64,000 bases of DNA from Parafannyhessea umbonata (GCF_012844235.1 NZ_JABAGR010000002.1:186001-250000), one strand, 5' to 3'. Counted from the first letter of the stretch, positions 25,655 to 33,463 are shown. A program made the numbers and translations. Notes: generated from the sequence alone by a model not told the origin.

Positions 25655-26782
25655 ATGGCAGATGCCAAGGCATGCGCCGGACGCGTCGCGCGTCTTCGAG
25701 AGATGATGGCGGAGCGCGGCTACGATGCCGTGATCCTTCGCAACAACCCCGACCTGAGGTGGCTGACCGGGGCCGAGCGCACGTTCGACGACGAGGTCGC
25801 GCACACCGCGTTCGTCACGGCAGACGGGCAGTGGCTCCACACCGACTCGCGCTACTACAACACGTTCGTCGAGCGCCTGGGCGGGGACACGCCCTGGAAG
25901 ATGGACATGGACATCGTGAGCCCCGCATGGTGGGCCGCCCAGCGCGTGCTCGAGACGAAGAGCCGCGTCGTCGCCGTCGAGGACTCCATGGACCTCGCGT
26001 TCTTCGATGCGTTCCGCAACGAGTGCAACAAGGCATCCGTCGACTGCCTGAACCCCCGCATGCATGACGACATCGCCGAGAGGCTTCGCGTCGTGAAGGA
26101 CGAGGAGGAGCTTGCGCTCCTTCGCCGCGCCCAGGAGATCACGGACGACGCCTACGACCACATCTGCGAGTACATCAAGCCTGGCATGACCGAGCAGCAG
26201 ATCAGGGTCGAGCTCGAGACATACATGCTGACCCACGGCGCGGATGCCATCTCGTTCGACAGCATCATCGCGTCCGGCCCGAACGGCGCGAACCCGCACG
26301 CGCAGCCGGGGGAGCGCAAGGTCCAGAAGGGCGACATGATCGTGATGGACTACGGCGCCGGCTACCACGACTACCACGCGGACATGACGAGGACCGTCGT
26401 CCTCGGCGAGCCGAGCGAGGAGCAGAAGAAGGTGTACGACATCGTGCGCCTCACGAACGAGACGTGCGCCGCCGCGATCAAGCCCGGCATCCGCGGCAAG
26501 GAGATCCAGGACCTCGCCGTCAAGGTCATCAGCGACGCGGGCTACGGCGACTACTTCAAGCACGGCCTCGGCCACGGCGTCGGCCTGCAGATTCACGAGC
26601 GCCCGAACTTCAGCCGCGGCTACGACAAGCCGTGCCCACTCGGCTCCGTCGTGACCGACGAGCCCGGCATCTACCTGCCCGGCAAGTTCGGCATCCGCGT
26701 CGAGGACACTGGCGTCATCACGGAGGACGGCTACAAGCCGTTCGGGCGCTCCTCGCATGACCTGAGGGTCATCGACTGCTAG
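25655..26782 (+). CDS. pepP: Xaa-Pro aminopeptidase / M24B metallopeptidase
   Basis: A 375-residue M24-family peptidase that removes N-terminal residues ahead of proline. The N-terminal creatinase-like domain covers about residues 5-130. The metal ligands are visible in MDYGAGYHDYHADMTRT (two Asp), GLGHGVGLQIHE (His), VTDEPGIYLPG (Glu) and IRVEDTG (Glu). In many Gram-positives this gene lies between aro genes and efp, as here, except that a PTS operon intervenes. A strong hairpin terminator follows. Confidence 0.9.
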   Translation: MADAKACAGRVARLREMMAERGYDAVILRNNPDLRWLTGAERTFDDEVAHTAFVTADGQWLHTDSRYYNTFVERLGGDTPWKMDMDIVSPAWWAAQRVLETKSRVVAVEDSMDLAFFDAFRNECNKASVDCLNPRMHDDIAERLRVVKDEEELALLRRAQEITDDAYDHICEYIKPGMTEQQIRVELETYMLTHGADAISFDSIIASGPNGANPHAQPGERKVQKGDMIVMDYGAGYHDYHADMTRTVVLGEPSEEQKKVYDIVRLTNETCAAAIKPGIRGKEIQDLAVKVISDAGYGDYFKHGLGHGVGLQIHERPNFSRGYDKPCPLGSVVTDEPGIYLPGKFGIRVEDTGVITEDGYKPFGRSSHDLRVIDC

Positions 26783-26830
26783 GACGCGTCCTTCTCGCGT
26801 ATCTGTCCGAGATCATCGGGGAAGCAGGCG

Positions 26831-26866
26831 GCCCGGCCGGCGACGACGTCGCCGGCCGGGCTACTT
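26831..26866 (+). terminator. Rho-independent-type terminator after pepP
   Basis: Fifteen-base perfect complementary arms (26831-26845 and 26847-26861, GC-rich, sequence GCCCGGCC... mirrored) around a single central base, followed by TACTTTTAT. It separates the housekeeping run from the PTS operon. Confidence 0.75.
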
Positions 26867-26941
26867 TTATAAATGGGCGGGCAATCGCAGACACCGTTCT
26901 TCACAAAACGTTGCAAAAAATGTGACCCAGAATTTCCTTTT

Positions 26942-26958
26942 CTGGAAGCGTTTTCAAT
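26942..26958 (+). promoter_or_regulatory. cre-like catabolite operator upstream of mannose PTS operon
   Basis: TGGAAGCGTTTTCAAT with its preceding C matches the Bacillus cre consensus WTGNAARCGNWWWCAWW at 16 of 17 positions (only the first W fails). A related but imperfect element (TGCAACGTTTT on the minus strand, about 26907-26920) lies just upstream. A -10-like TACACT follows at 26969-26974. LacI/CcpA-type control of the PTS genes is inferred; the regulator is not in the window. Confidence 0.6.
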
Positions 26959-26980
26959 TCACAAGGTGTACACTTATCAA

Positions 26981-27043
26981 CGATGTGGAGCTATCGTGTG
27001 CAAATGGTAAGGAAGACGTGAAGCCTTGCACGCGTTCACATCG
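26981..27043 (+). promoter_or_regulatory. Structured 5' leader of the PTS operon
   Basis: Nested inverted repeats: CGATGTG (26981-26987) with CACATCG (27037-27043), and inside them GTGCAA (26998-27003) with TTGCAC (27026-27031). They fall in the long leader between the likely promoter and the AAAGGAGG ribosome site at 27069-27076. No known riboswitch class was recognised, and there is no T-run, so protein or RNA-stability control is possible. Confidence 0.4.
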
Positions 27044-27083
27044 GTTCTGTAGGAAGCAGGGTGGACGAAAAGGAGGAAGTTGG

Positions 27084-28067
27084 ATGGTCAGTATTGTCCT
27101 AGCCAGCCACGGCAAGTTCGCCGAGGGCATCATGGAATCGGGCAGCATGATCTTCGGTCCGCAGGAAAACGTTGCGGCCGTGGTCCTGACGCCTGACATG
27201 GGCCCTGACGACATGCACCAGAAGCTGCTTGACGCGATCGCCACTTTCGACGACCAGGAGCACGTCTTGTTCCTGGTCGACCTGTGGGGAGGTACTCCCT
27301 TCAACCAGGTCTCCCGTCTCATCAGCGAAGAGGGGCACGACGATTGGGTCGCCATTACAGGCCTGAATCTGCCGATGCTCGTCTCTGCGTACGGCTCCCG
27401 CATGGGTGCCGACACCGCAGTCGCTGTGATGCAGGAGATTTTCACCGAGGCGCGCGACGGCGTCAAGGTGAAGCCGGAGGAGCTGCAGCCGGCCACAGAG
27501 GCTCCCGCAGCTGCTGCGGCTGCCCCGGTTGCGGCCGGTGCGATTCCCGAGGGAACCGTGCTGGGCGATGGTCACATCAAGTATGCCTACGTGCGCATCG
27601 ACACCCGTCTGCTGCACGGCCAGGTGGCGACCGCCTGGACGAAGCAGGTCCAGCCGGACCGCATCCTCGTGGTCTCGGACGGCGTCGCCCACGACGAGCT
27701 GCGCAAGAGCATGATCACGCAGGCCGCGCCTCCAGGAGTGCACGTCCACGTCATTCCCATCAGCAAGCTCGTCCAGGTCGACAAGGACCCCCGCTTCGGC
27801 GCGACCAAGGCCATGGTCCTGTTCGAGACCCCGCAGGACCTGCTCGAGGCTGAGGAGCAGGGCGTGAAGTTCCCGGAGGTCTGCATCGGCTCCATGGCAG
27901 GCTCTGCCGGCAAGACCGTCATCAACCAGGCCATCGCCTGTGACGCGGCCGACGTGGAGTGCCTGAAGAAGATCCGTGACAACGGCACGCACTTCACCGT
28001 ACAGAAGGTTCCGAGCGACAAGGTCGATGACATCTGGGCTCTTCTCAAAGAGAAGAACATGGCCTAA
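27084..28067 (+). CDS. manX: PTS mannose/fructose/sorbose family EIIAB protein
   Basis: A 327-residue fused EIIA-EIIB of the mannose PTS family, which passes phosphate from HPr to the incoming sugar. EIIA-Man covers about residues 1-125 with phospho-His9 in LASHGKFAEG and VDLWGGTPFN; an Ala/Pro linker (about 135-155) follows; EIIB covers 163-327 with phospho-His178 in RIDTRLLHGQVATAW. ATG 27084 has a very strong AAAGGAGG site. First gene of the operon. The sugar may be mannose, glucose, glucosamine or another hexose. Confidence 0.95.
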   Translation: MVSIVLASHGKFAEGIMESGSMIFGPQENVAAVVLTPDMGPDDMHQKLLDAIATFDDQEHVLFLVDLWGGTPFNQVSRLISEEGHDDWVAITGLNLPMLVSAYGSRMGADTAVAVMQEIFTEARDGVKVKPEELQPATEAPAAAAAAPVAAGAIPEGTVLGDGHIKYAYVRIDTRLLHGQVATAWTKQVQPDRILVVSDGVAHDELRKSMITQAAPPGVHVHVIPISKLVQVDKDPRFGATKAMVLFETPQDLLEAEEQGVKFPEVCIGSMAGSAGKTVINQAIACDAADVECLKKIRDNGTHFTVQKVPSDKVDDIWALLKEKNMA

Positions 28068-28096
28068 CGGCCTCGATAGGAAGAAGGAGGAAGTTC

Positions 28097-28915
28097 ATGA
28101 ATCCTATTTCGATCGTGCTTGTCATCGTCGTGGCGTTCCTGGCAGGCATGGAAGGCATCCTGGACGAGTGGGAGTTCCACCAGCCGATTGTTGCCTGCAC
28201 CCTTATCGGCATCGTGTGCGGACACCCCACCGAGGGCATCATCCTCGGCGGCAGCCTTCAGCTCATGGCCCTTGGCTGGGCTAACATCGGTGCAGCCGTC
28301 GCCCCTGACGCGGCACTCGCGTCCGTTGCGTCCGGCATCATCCTGATGCTCGCCCTCAACGGCGGCACCACCAACGTCACCGCGGCCATCAACACCGCAA
28401 TCGGTGCTGCAACCGCCCTGTCCGTCGCAGGCCTGTTCCTGACCATGATCTGCCGTACGCTCGCCATCCCCATCGTTCACGCGATGGACGCGGCTGCCGA
28501 GAAGGCCGACTTCGCGGCAATCGACCGTCTCCAGATCGGCGCCATCTGCATGCAGGGCGCCCGTATCGCCATCCCGGCTGCGGCCCTCTGCTTCATCCCC
28601 GCCCAGGCAGTCACCTCCGTCCTCGAGGCCATGCCCGCATGGCTCTCCGGCGGCATGACGGTCGGCGGCGGCATGGTCGCCTCCGTCGGCTACGCCATGG
28701 TCATCAACATGATGGCCACCAAGGAGACCTGGCCGTTCTTCGTCCTCGGCTTCGTTATGGCTACCCTGAAGGAACTCACGCTCATCGCCCTCGGTCTCGT
28801 CGGCGGTTGCTTCGCCATCATCTACCTCGGCCTCAAGGAGCTCGCTAAGCAGGGCGCCGGCGCGGCTGGTGGATCCGGCGACCCGCTCGGTGACATCCTG
28901 GACGACTACGAGTAG
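28097..28915 (+). CDS. manY: PTS mannose/fructose/sorbose family EIIC membrane subunit
   Basis: A 272-residue membrane protein with the EIIC signature: QPIVACTLIGIVCGHPTEGIILGGSLQLMALGW split over the first two hydrophobic segments, then NGGTTNVTAAINTAIG-type Gly/Ala-rich spans and the GGGMVASVGYAMVINMM region. It forms the sugar channel with EIID. AAGAAGGAGG precedes the ATG. It starts 29 bases after EIIAB and ends 17 bases before EIID. Confidence 0.95.
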   Translation: MNPISIVLVIVVAFLAGMEGILDEWEFHQPIVACTLIGIVCGHPTEGIILGGSLQLMALGWANIGAAVAPDAALASVASGIILMLALNGGTTNVTAAINTAIGAATALSVAGLFLTMICRTLAIPIVHAMDAAAEKADFAAIDRLQIGAICMQGARIAIPAAALCFIPAQAVTSVLEAMPAWLSGGMTVGGGMVASVGYAMVINMMATKETWPFFVLGFVMATLKELTLIALGLVGGCFAIIYLGLKELAKQGAGAAGGSGDPLGDILDDYE

Positions 28916-28932
28916 GAAGGGGAGTGAACACA

Positions 28933-29877
28933 ATGGCAGAAGACATCAAGAACACTGAGGCCAAGCCCGGCGAGGTTCGCCTCTCCGTAGCCGACCGTCG
29001 CGCGGTCTGCAACCGTCACCAGTACCTGCAGGGCTCCTGGAACTACGAGCGTATGCAGAACGGTGGCTGGTGCTACGCAATGATCCCGGCCATCAAGAAG
29101 CTCTATCCCAAGAAGGAAGACCAGATTGCGGCCCTGAAGCGTCACCTGGAGTTCTACAACACCCACCCGTACGTCTCGGCTCCCGTCATCGGCGTCACCC
29201 TCGCCATGGAGGAGGAGCGCGCCAACGGCGCCCCGATCGATGACCAGGCCATCCAGGGCGTCAAGGTCGGCATGATGGGTCCTCTGGCAGGCGTCGGCGA
29301 CCCCGTGTTCTGGTTCACGGTTCGACCGATTCTCGGCGCGCTCGGCGCATCGCTCGCCCTTGGCGGCAGCATCGTCGGCCCGCTCCTGTTCTTCATCGCC
29401 TGGAACGTCATCCGCCTTGCCTTCCTGTGGTACTCGCAGGAGTTCGGCTACAAGGTCGGAACCGACATCTCCAAGGACCTGTCCGGCGGCCTGCTCGGTA
29501 GGGTCACCGAGGGCGCTTCCATCCTCGGCATGTTCATCATCGGCGCGCTGGTCCAGCGCTGGGTCTCCATCAGCTTCGCGCCGGTGGTCTCCAACGTCGC
29601 GCTCGACTCCAAGGCCTACATCCACTGGGACAAGCTTCCCGCGGGCTACAAGGGCATCCAGGCTGCGTTCGACCAGTACTTCAACCAGGGGCTCTCTCTC
29701 ACCCCGACCAAGGTCACCACGCTCCAGCAGAACCTCGACTCGCTCATCCCGGGCCTTGCTGCCGTCGGCCTGACCCTGCTCATCTGCAAGCTCCTGAAGA
29801 AGAAGGTCTCCCCGATCGTCATCATCCTGTGCCTGTTCGCAGTCGGCATCCTCGGCCGCGTCATCGGCCTGCTCTAA
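28933..29877 (+). CDS. manZ: PTS mannose/fructose/sorbose family EIID membrane subunit
   Basis: A 314-residue EIID: soluble N-terminal half with QGSWNYERMQNGGWCYAMIP, HLEFYNTHPYVSAPVIG and GVKVGMMGPLAGVGDPVFWFT, then membrane segments and a C-terminal span ending GRVIGLL. All are characteristic of EIID-Man. ATG 28933 is preferred over the in-frame GTG at 28924, because that GTG lies inside the AAGGGGAG ribosome site. EIID and EIIC together form the transporter. Confidence 0.95.
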   Translation: MAEDIKNTEAKPGEVRLSVADRRAVCNRHQYLQGSWNYERMQNGGWCYAMIPAIKKLYPKKEDQIAALKRHLEFYNTHPYVSAPVIGVTLAMEEERANGAPIDDQAIQGVKVGMMGPLAGVGDPVFWFTVRPILGALGASLALGGSIVGPLLFFIAWNVIRLAFLWYSQEFGYKVGTDISKDLSGGLLGRVTEGASILGMFIIGALVQRWVSISFAPVVSNVALDSKAYIHWDKLPAGYKGIQAAFDQYFNQGLSLTPTKVTTLQQNLDSLIPGLAAVGLTLLICKLLKKKVSPIVIILCLFAVGILGRVIGLL

Positions 29878-29919
29878 GGGTTTCCTTCGCGATCAGTCGC
29901 AAGCAGACTTTGCTCTTCG

Positions 29920-29967
29920 GGCCGCATCCCCTAAGCTGTTCTCAGCTGGCCACACGGGGGTGCGGCC
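29920..29967 (+). repeat. Long hairpin between manZ and the DUF956 gene
   Basis: GGCCGCATCCCC (29920-29931) pairs with GGGGGTGCGGCC (29956-29967), 12 pairs with one G-U, and the loop holds an inner AGCTG/CAGCT stem. Only a short pyrimidine run (TCTTCC) follows. It could be a partial terminator or an mRNA-stability element reducing expression of the last gene. Confidence 0.5.
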
Positions 29968-29981
29968 TCTTCCGTAGCCCG

Positions 29982-29998
29982 GGGAGGCGACGCCTCCC
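29982..29998 (+). repeat. Second hairpin before the DUF956 gene
   Basis: GGGAGGCG and CGCCTCCC are separated by one base, 20 bases ahead of the DUF956 start. Its 5' arm has a GGGAGG that could otherwise act as a ribosome site. Together with the previous hairpin it suggests controlled expression of the last gene. Confidence 0.4.
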
Positions 29999-30018
29999 GC
30001 CACGAAGGGTCTGATTCT

Positions 30019-30414
30019 ATGGCTATCTCCATGAACACAAACGTCGAGTACACGGCGAGGGCGACGTTCCTGCAGGGCTTCACCACCTACGGCGACGTGA
30101 TGGTGGGCGACAAGGCCTTCGAGTTCTACAACGAGAAGAACAAGGAGGACTTCGTCCAGATTCCCTGGGAGGAGGTCGACTACGTCTCGGCCGAGGTCAT
30201 CGGCAAGAGGAACATCGTGCGCTTCGCCATCTTCACGAAGGAGGCCGGGCACTTCACGTTCTCGACCCGCGACAACAGGGCGACGCTCCGCGCCGTGCGC
30301 GAGCACGTCCCTGCGGACAGGCTTCTCAGGTCCCCGAACGCCCTCCAGGTCGCGAAGATGGGCGTCAAGAGCATCCCGTCCGTGATCGGAGGGGTATTCA
30401 AGCGGGGAAAGTAG
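30019..30414 (+). CDS. DUF956 family protein (ManO-like), PTS operon accessory
   Basis: A 131-residue protein of the DUF956 family, called ManO in lactic acid bacteria, where it ends the mannose PTS operon. Seen: VEYTARATFLQGFTTYGDVMVGDKAFEFYN, FVQIPWEEVDYVSAEVI and KRNIVRFAIFTKEAGHFTFSTRD, split across the fold. It is thought to modulate the transporter or its expression; mechanism not established. It lies 141 bases after EIID behind two hairpins, so its expression is probably set apart from the transporter genes. Confidence 0.85.
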   Translation: MAISMNTNVEYTARATFLQGFTTYGDVMVGDKAFEFYNEKNKEDFVQIPWEEVDYVSAEVIGKRNIVRFAIFTKEAGHFTFSTRDNRATLRAVREHVPADRLLRSPNALQVAKMGVKSIPSVIGGVFKRGK

Positions 30415-30571
30415 GCGCGGAGGCGCGCTACGCCCCTCTCGGCGGACTGCGCGGGGGAGCACACGCGGCAGCGCGCCACCAAGGACTGCGGTCGCCGCGG
30501 GAGGTCGCGCAGGTGCAACTGTTGTCTCTATGGAGTGCGACGCCATGCGTGCGTGGGGACGAATCGTGCGG

Positions 30572-30577
30572 TATAGT
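30572..30577 (+). promoter_or_regulatory. Candidate efp promoter (-10 TATAGT)
   Basis: TATAGT lies 65 bases before the efp start in the 227-base gap after DUF956. No clear -35 was found 16-18 bases upstream. The rest of the gap is GC-rich, with small complementary stretches but no obvious terminator. Confidence 0.4.
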
Positions 30578-30641
30578 TGGGTACCGTTGTGATTCCTGCG
30601 TTCGCATGGCGGGCGCATATGTTCGTAGAAAGTAGGCAACA

Positions 30642-31205
30642 GTGGCAACTCTGGGCATTACCGACCTCAAGGTTGGTCTGGGCGTCAACATCAAGGGCAA
30701 GGACTGCGTCATTCTCGAGGCGCAGCACGTCAAGCCGGGCAAGGGCAACACCTACGTCCGCACCAAGTACCGCGACATCCGCACCGGCCGCGTGAACGAG
30801 GAGAACTTCCAGCAGTCTGCCAAGTTCGAGAGCGTGAACATGCGCACCCGCGAGATGCAGTACCTCTACAACGACGGCAACGCGTACTGGTTCATGGACA
30901 CCGAGACCTTCGAGCAGATCCCCGTCGACGCCGAGCTCATCGGCGACAACGACAAGTTCCTGAAGGAGAACGACATCTGCCTGCTGCAGTACGCGAACGA
31001 CGTGCTGTACGCGGTGCAGCCGCCCACCTTCATCGAGGTCGAGATCACCGAGACCGACCCCGGCTTCAAGGGCGACACCGTCCAGGGCGGCACCAAGCCC
31101 GCCACCATCGAGACCGGTGCCGTCATCCAGGTTCCCATGTACCTGAACCAGGGCGAGCGCATCAAGGTCGACACGCGCGACGGCAAGTTCGTCCAGCGCG
31201 TCTAG
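30642..31205 (+). CDS. efp: Elongation factor P
   Basis: A 187-residue EF-P, which relieves ribosome stalling at polyproline. Three beta-barrel domains; the tip loop reads HVKPGKGNTYVR with Lys34 at the position that is modified in many bacteria. The central PVDAELIGDNDKFL and C-terminal VPMYLNQGERIKVDTRDGKF are typical. No modification enzyme gene is nearby. GTG start with TAGGCAACA upstream, so initiation may be modest. A T-run terminator follows. Confidence 0.96.
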   Translation: MATLGITDLKVGLGVNIKGKDCVILEAQHVKPGKGNTYVRTKYRDIRTGRVNEENFQQSAKFESVNMRTREMQYLYNDGNAYWFMDTETFEQIPVDAELIGDNDKFLKENDICLLQYANDVLYAVQPPTFIEVEITETDPGFKGDTVQGGTKPATIETGAVIQVPMYLNQGERIKVDTRDGKFVQRV

Positions 31206-31225
31206 CCCCGCACAGACGGATCGTT

Positions 31226-31264
31226 GGCCCGCGGCAGCGCACAGGCGCGTCGCGGGCCTTTTTT
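31226..31264 (+). terminator. Rho-independent terminator after efp
   Basis: GGCCCGCG (31226-31233) pairs with CGCGGGCC (31251-31258), followed by six T (31259-31264). Classic intrinsic terminator. Confidence 0.85.
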
Positions 31265-31302
31265 ACCGCATGCGAACGCGCGCCCGCCCAGGCCGTTGCG
31301 GC

Positions 31303-31308
31303 TATACT
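31303..31308 (+). promoter_or_regulatory. Candidate promoter for asp23-nusB-xseB-tlyA
   Basis: TATACT, 58 bases before the Asp23-like start and just after the efp terminator. The -35 region is GC-rich and unconvincing. Confidence 0.45.
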
Positions 31309-31365
31309 TGTGCAAGGACGTCGTGTATCGTGCCGGCACTCACGGCACCTGCGAAAGGATGGGAA

Positions 31366-31728
31366 ATGAGCGAATCTGAGCTCTATGTCGCCGGAATCGG
31401 CATCTCGAGGGGAGTCGTCTCGACCATTGTCACCACCGCGTGCGAGAAGGTCGAGGGCGTCGCCCGCGTGGGCGGCAACGACATCGCGTCGAGCCTCGTG
31501 TCCGTCTTCACAAGCCGCAGCGTCGCCCCGGAGGCGGCGGTCGAGTCCGAGGTCGTGGACGGCAGCCTGAGGGTGACCGTGCACCTGGCGGTCTTCTATG
31601 GATATCCGTTCACCAAGCTCGCCGCTGCCGTGCGCGACGCCGTCGCGGAGGCGATCGGCGAGCAGATCGGCGTCGAGGTGGGCGCCGTGGACGTGTGCAT
31701 CGACAGCCTCGTTTTTCCCAAGGAGTAA
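31366..31728 (+). CDS. Asp23/Gls24 family envelope stress response protein
   Basis: A 120-residue Asp23/Gls24-like protein: AGIGISRGVVSTIVTTACEKVEGV, then VDGSLRVTVHLAVFYGYPFTKLA and a C-terminal VEVGAVDVCIDSLVF pattern of the family, split over the chain. Members associate with the envelope and respond to alkaline or cell-wall stress; between efp and nusB it is the usual YqhY-type copy linked to fatty-acid/acetyl-CoA carboxylase control in Firmicutes. ATG 31366 with AAAGGATGGG upstream. Confidence 0.88.
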   Translation: MSESELYVAGIGISRGVVSTIVTTACEKVEGVARVGGNDIASSLVSVFTSRSVAPEAAVESEVVDGSLRVTVHLAVFYGYPFTKLAAAVRDAVAEAIGEQIGVEVGAVDVCIDSLVFPKE

Positions 31729-31736
31729 CCACTACC

Positions 31737-32297
31737 GTGTCGAACAAGCATCATCACTTTGGCGGGCGCACCCTCGCCCGCGCCCAGGCCCTGCAGCTTC
31801 TGTTCCAGGCGGAGGCGACCGACCGCACCGTGTACGAGGTGCTCGAGGGCGACTACGCCCTGTCGCAAGGCCCCCTCGACCCGTTTGGCGAGATGCTCGC
31901 CCGCGGTGCCGACGACATGCGCCACGAGCTGGACGCCGTGATATCCGCGACGTCCTCCAACTGGAGCGTCTCGAGGATGCCGTCCGTGGACCGCAACCTC
32001 CTGCGCCTTGCGCTGTACGAGATGCTCGAGGTGGACGAGGTGGCCATCGCCGTCACGATCGACGAGTCCGTGGAGCTTGCGAAGGCGTTCGGCTCCGACG
32101 AGTCGCCCAAGTTCATCAACGGTGTGCTCGGGCGCGTCGCCTCAAAGATGGACAAGGGCGAGGACGTCCTGGCCGAGGCGAAGAGGCTTGAGGCGGAGCG
32201 CGCCGCCGAGCAGGACGCCGAGGACGAGCCCGACGACGCCGACGGCGAGGCCGCTGACGCCGGCGACGCTGCCGACGAGGGGCTTGGCGAGGAGTAG
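31737..32297 (+). CDS. nusB: Transcription antitermination factor NusB
   Basis: A 186-residue NusB for rRNA antitermination. Core motifs: RTLARAQALQLLFQAEATD, MPSVDRNLLRLALYEML and ITIDESVELAKAFG-like text (here VTIDESVELAKAFGSDESPKF, broken over the helix), FINGVLGRVA. GTG 31737 is chosen with AAGGAG upstream. The last ~40 residues are an extra acidic Glu/Asp/Ala tail not found in most NusB proteins. xseB begins 2 bases later. Confidence 0.9.
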   Translation: MSNKHHHFGGRTLARAQALQLLFQAEATDRTVYEVLEGDYALSQGPLDPFGEMLARGADDMRHELDAVISATSSNWSVSRMPSVDRNLLRLALYEMLEVDEVAIAVTIDESVELAKAFGSDESPKFINGVLGRVASKMDKGEDVLAEAKRLEAERAAEQDAEDEPDDADGEAADAGDAADEGLGEE

Positions 32298-32299
32298 CG

Positions 32300-32596
32300 A
32301 TGGCGAAGCCCGACACCGCCCCGTACAAGACGTTCGACCAGATAACCGACAGGCTGGACGAGATCGTGAGCCAGGTCCGCGACAAGGAGACCTCGCTCGA
32401 GCGCTCGCTCGACCTGTTCGACGAGGCCATAGCCCTGGGCTCGAAGGCGGTCGACATGGTCGACAGGACGAACTTCACCCCCGAGGAGGAGGCGAAGCTT
32501 CGCGCCGAGGCCAACGACAAGGACGCCGGGCAGGGCGAGAAGGACGAGGCCGCGCATGAGCAAGGCGCCGACGGCCAGCAGGGCGAGGGCGCGTAG
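32300..32596 (+). CDS. xseB: Exodeoxyribonuclease VII small subunit
   Basis: A 98-residue XseB. The helical core TFDQITDRLDEIVSQVRDKE-T-SLERSLDLFDEAIALG matches the family; a Gly/Glu/Asp-rich tail extends it to 98 residues (usual ~75-80). It is the small subunit of the nuclease that degrades single-stranded DNA. The large-subunit gene xseA is not adjacent. Its stop abuts the tlyA GTG. Confidence 0.85.
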   Translation: MAKPDTAPYKTFDQITDRLDEIVSQVRDKETSLERSLDLFDEAIALGSKAVDMVDRTNFTPEEEAKLRAEANDKDAGQGEKDEAAHEQGADGQQGEGA

Positions 32597-33403
32597 GTGG
32601 CCCGCAGGCGGAGGCTCGACGCCGAGCTCGTGGAGCAGGGGCTCTTCTCGTCCAGGGACGAGGCGATGCGCGCCGTGCTCGCGGGCGACGTCAGCACGTC
32701 GGACCGCAGGATGGAGTTTCCGGGCGAGCAGGTGAGGCCCGGGATAGAGCTGCACGTGAGGGGACGGATTCCCTACGTAGGCAGGGGCGGGCTGAAGCTG
32801 GAGCGCGCGCTCGACGCGTTTGGGGTCGACCCGAGGGGAATGGCGTGCCTGGACGTGGGCTGCTCCACCGGGGGGTTCACGGACTGCCTGTTGAAGCGCG
32901 GCGCGGCGTCCGTCCTTGCCGTGGACGTGGGGTACGCCCAGTTCGACTGGGGCCTGCGCACGGACCCGCGCGTGACGCTGCGCGAGCGGACGAACATGGT
33001 GGACCTGCCGGACGACGAGAACCGGCACGGCATCGACCTTGCGGTGTGCGACGTCTCGTTCACGTCCGTCCGGACGGTGCTGCCCGCCGTCGTCGAGATG
33101 TTGCGCGAGGAGGACTCCGCGTTCCTCACGCTCGTGAAGCCGCAGTTCGAGGCGGAGCGAGACGAGGTGGGGGACGGCGGCATCGTGAGCGATCCCACCG
33201 TGCACCTGAGGGCGCTCTCGGACGTGGCGCAAGCGTTCTGCGAGGAGGGGCTCAGGCCCGTCGCGGCGTGTCCGAGCCCCATCAGGGGCCACAAGGGAAA
33301 CAGGGAGTTCCTGCTGCTTGGCCGCACCGCAACGGGGCGTCTGACCTGCGGCTTGGACCTCGAGGCCGTCGTGAGCGACGGCGCGGTCGCCCGCGTGGGC
33401 TAG
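32597..33403 (+). CDS. tlyA: TlyA-family rRNA 2'-O-methyltransferase / hemolysin-like protein
   Basis: A 268-residue TlyA: N-terminal S4 RNA-binding domain (about residues 3-60, with LVEQGLFSSRDEAMRAVLAG), then a Rossmann methyltransferase with SAM motif CLDVGCSTGGFTDCLL and VCDVSFTS, and C-terminal GHKGNREFLL. In Mycobacterium TlyA methylates 16S and 23S rRNA and affects capreomycin sensitivity; here that is inferred by family. GTG start immediately after the xseB stop. Confidence 0.92.
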   Translation: MARRRRLDAELVEQGLFSSRDEAMRAVLAGDVSTSDRRMEFPGEQVRPGIELHVRGRIPYVGRGGLKLERALDAFGVDPRGMACLDVGCSTGGFTDCLLKRGAASVLAVDVGYAQFDWGLRTDPRVTLRERTNMVDLPDDENRHGIDLAVCDVSFTSVRTVLPAVVEMLREEDSAFLTLVKPQFEAERDEVGDGGIVSDPTVHLRALSDVAQAFCEEGLRPVAACPSPIRGHKGNREFLLLGRTATGRLTCGLDLEAVVSDGAVARVG

Positions 33404-33414
33404 CGCGTCCGCGC

Positions 33415-33463
33415 GACGTTAGACGTTTCGCGCGCGGGTGCTACACTTTTTGCTAGACGTGTC
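33415..33463 (+). promoter_or_regulatory. nadK promoter flanked by repeated GACGT elements
   Basis: TTAGAC (33419-33424) and TACACT (33442-33447) with 17-base spacing, plus an extended -10 TG-C (33439-33441). GNTAGACGTNTC occurs on both sides of the -10 (33418-33429 and 33452-33463), and a further GACGTT sits at 33415-33420. The repeats straddle promoter and transcription start as an operator would. Confidence 0.5.

Noticed and set aside
26983-27021. A 12-residue leader peptide (ATG 26983 to TGA 27021) before manX
   Set aside because: No ribosome site before the ATG and no codon pattern pointing to attenuation; it overlaps the leader stem.
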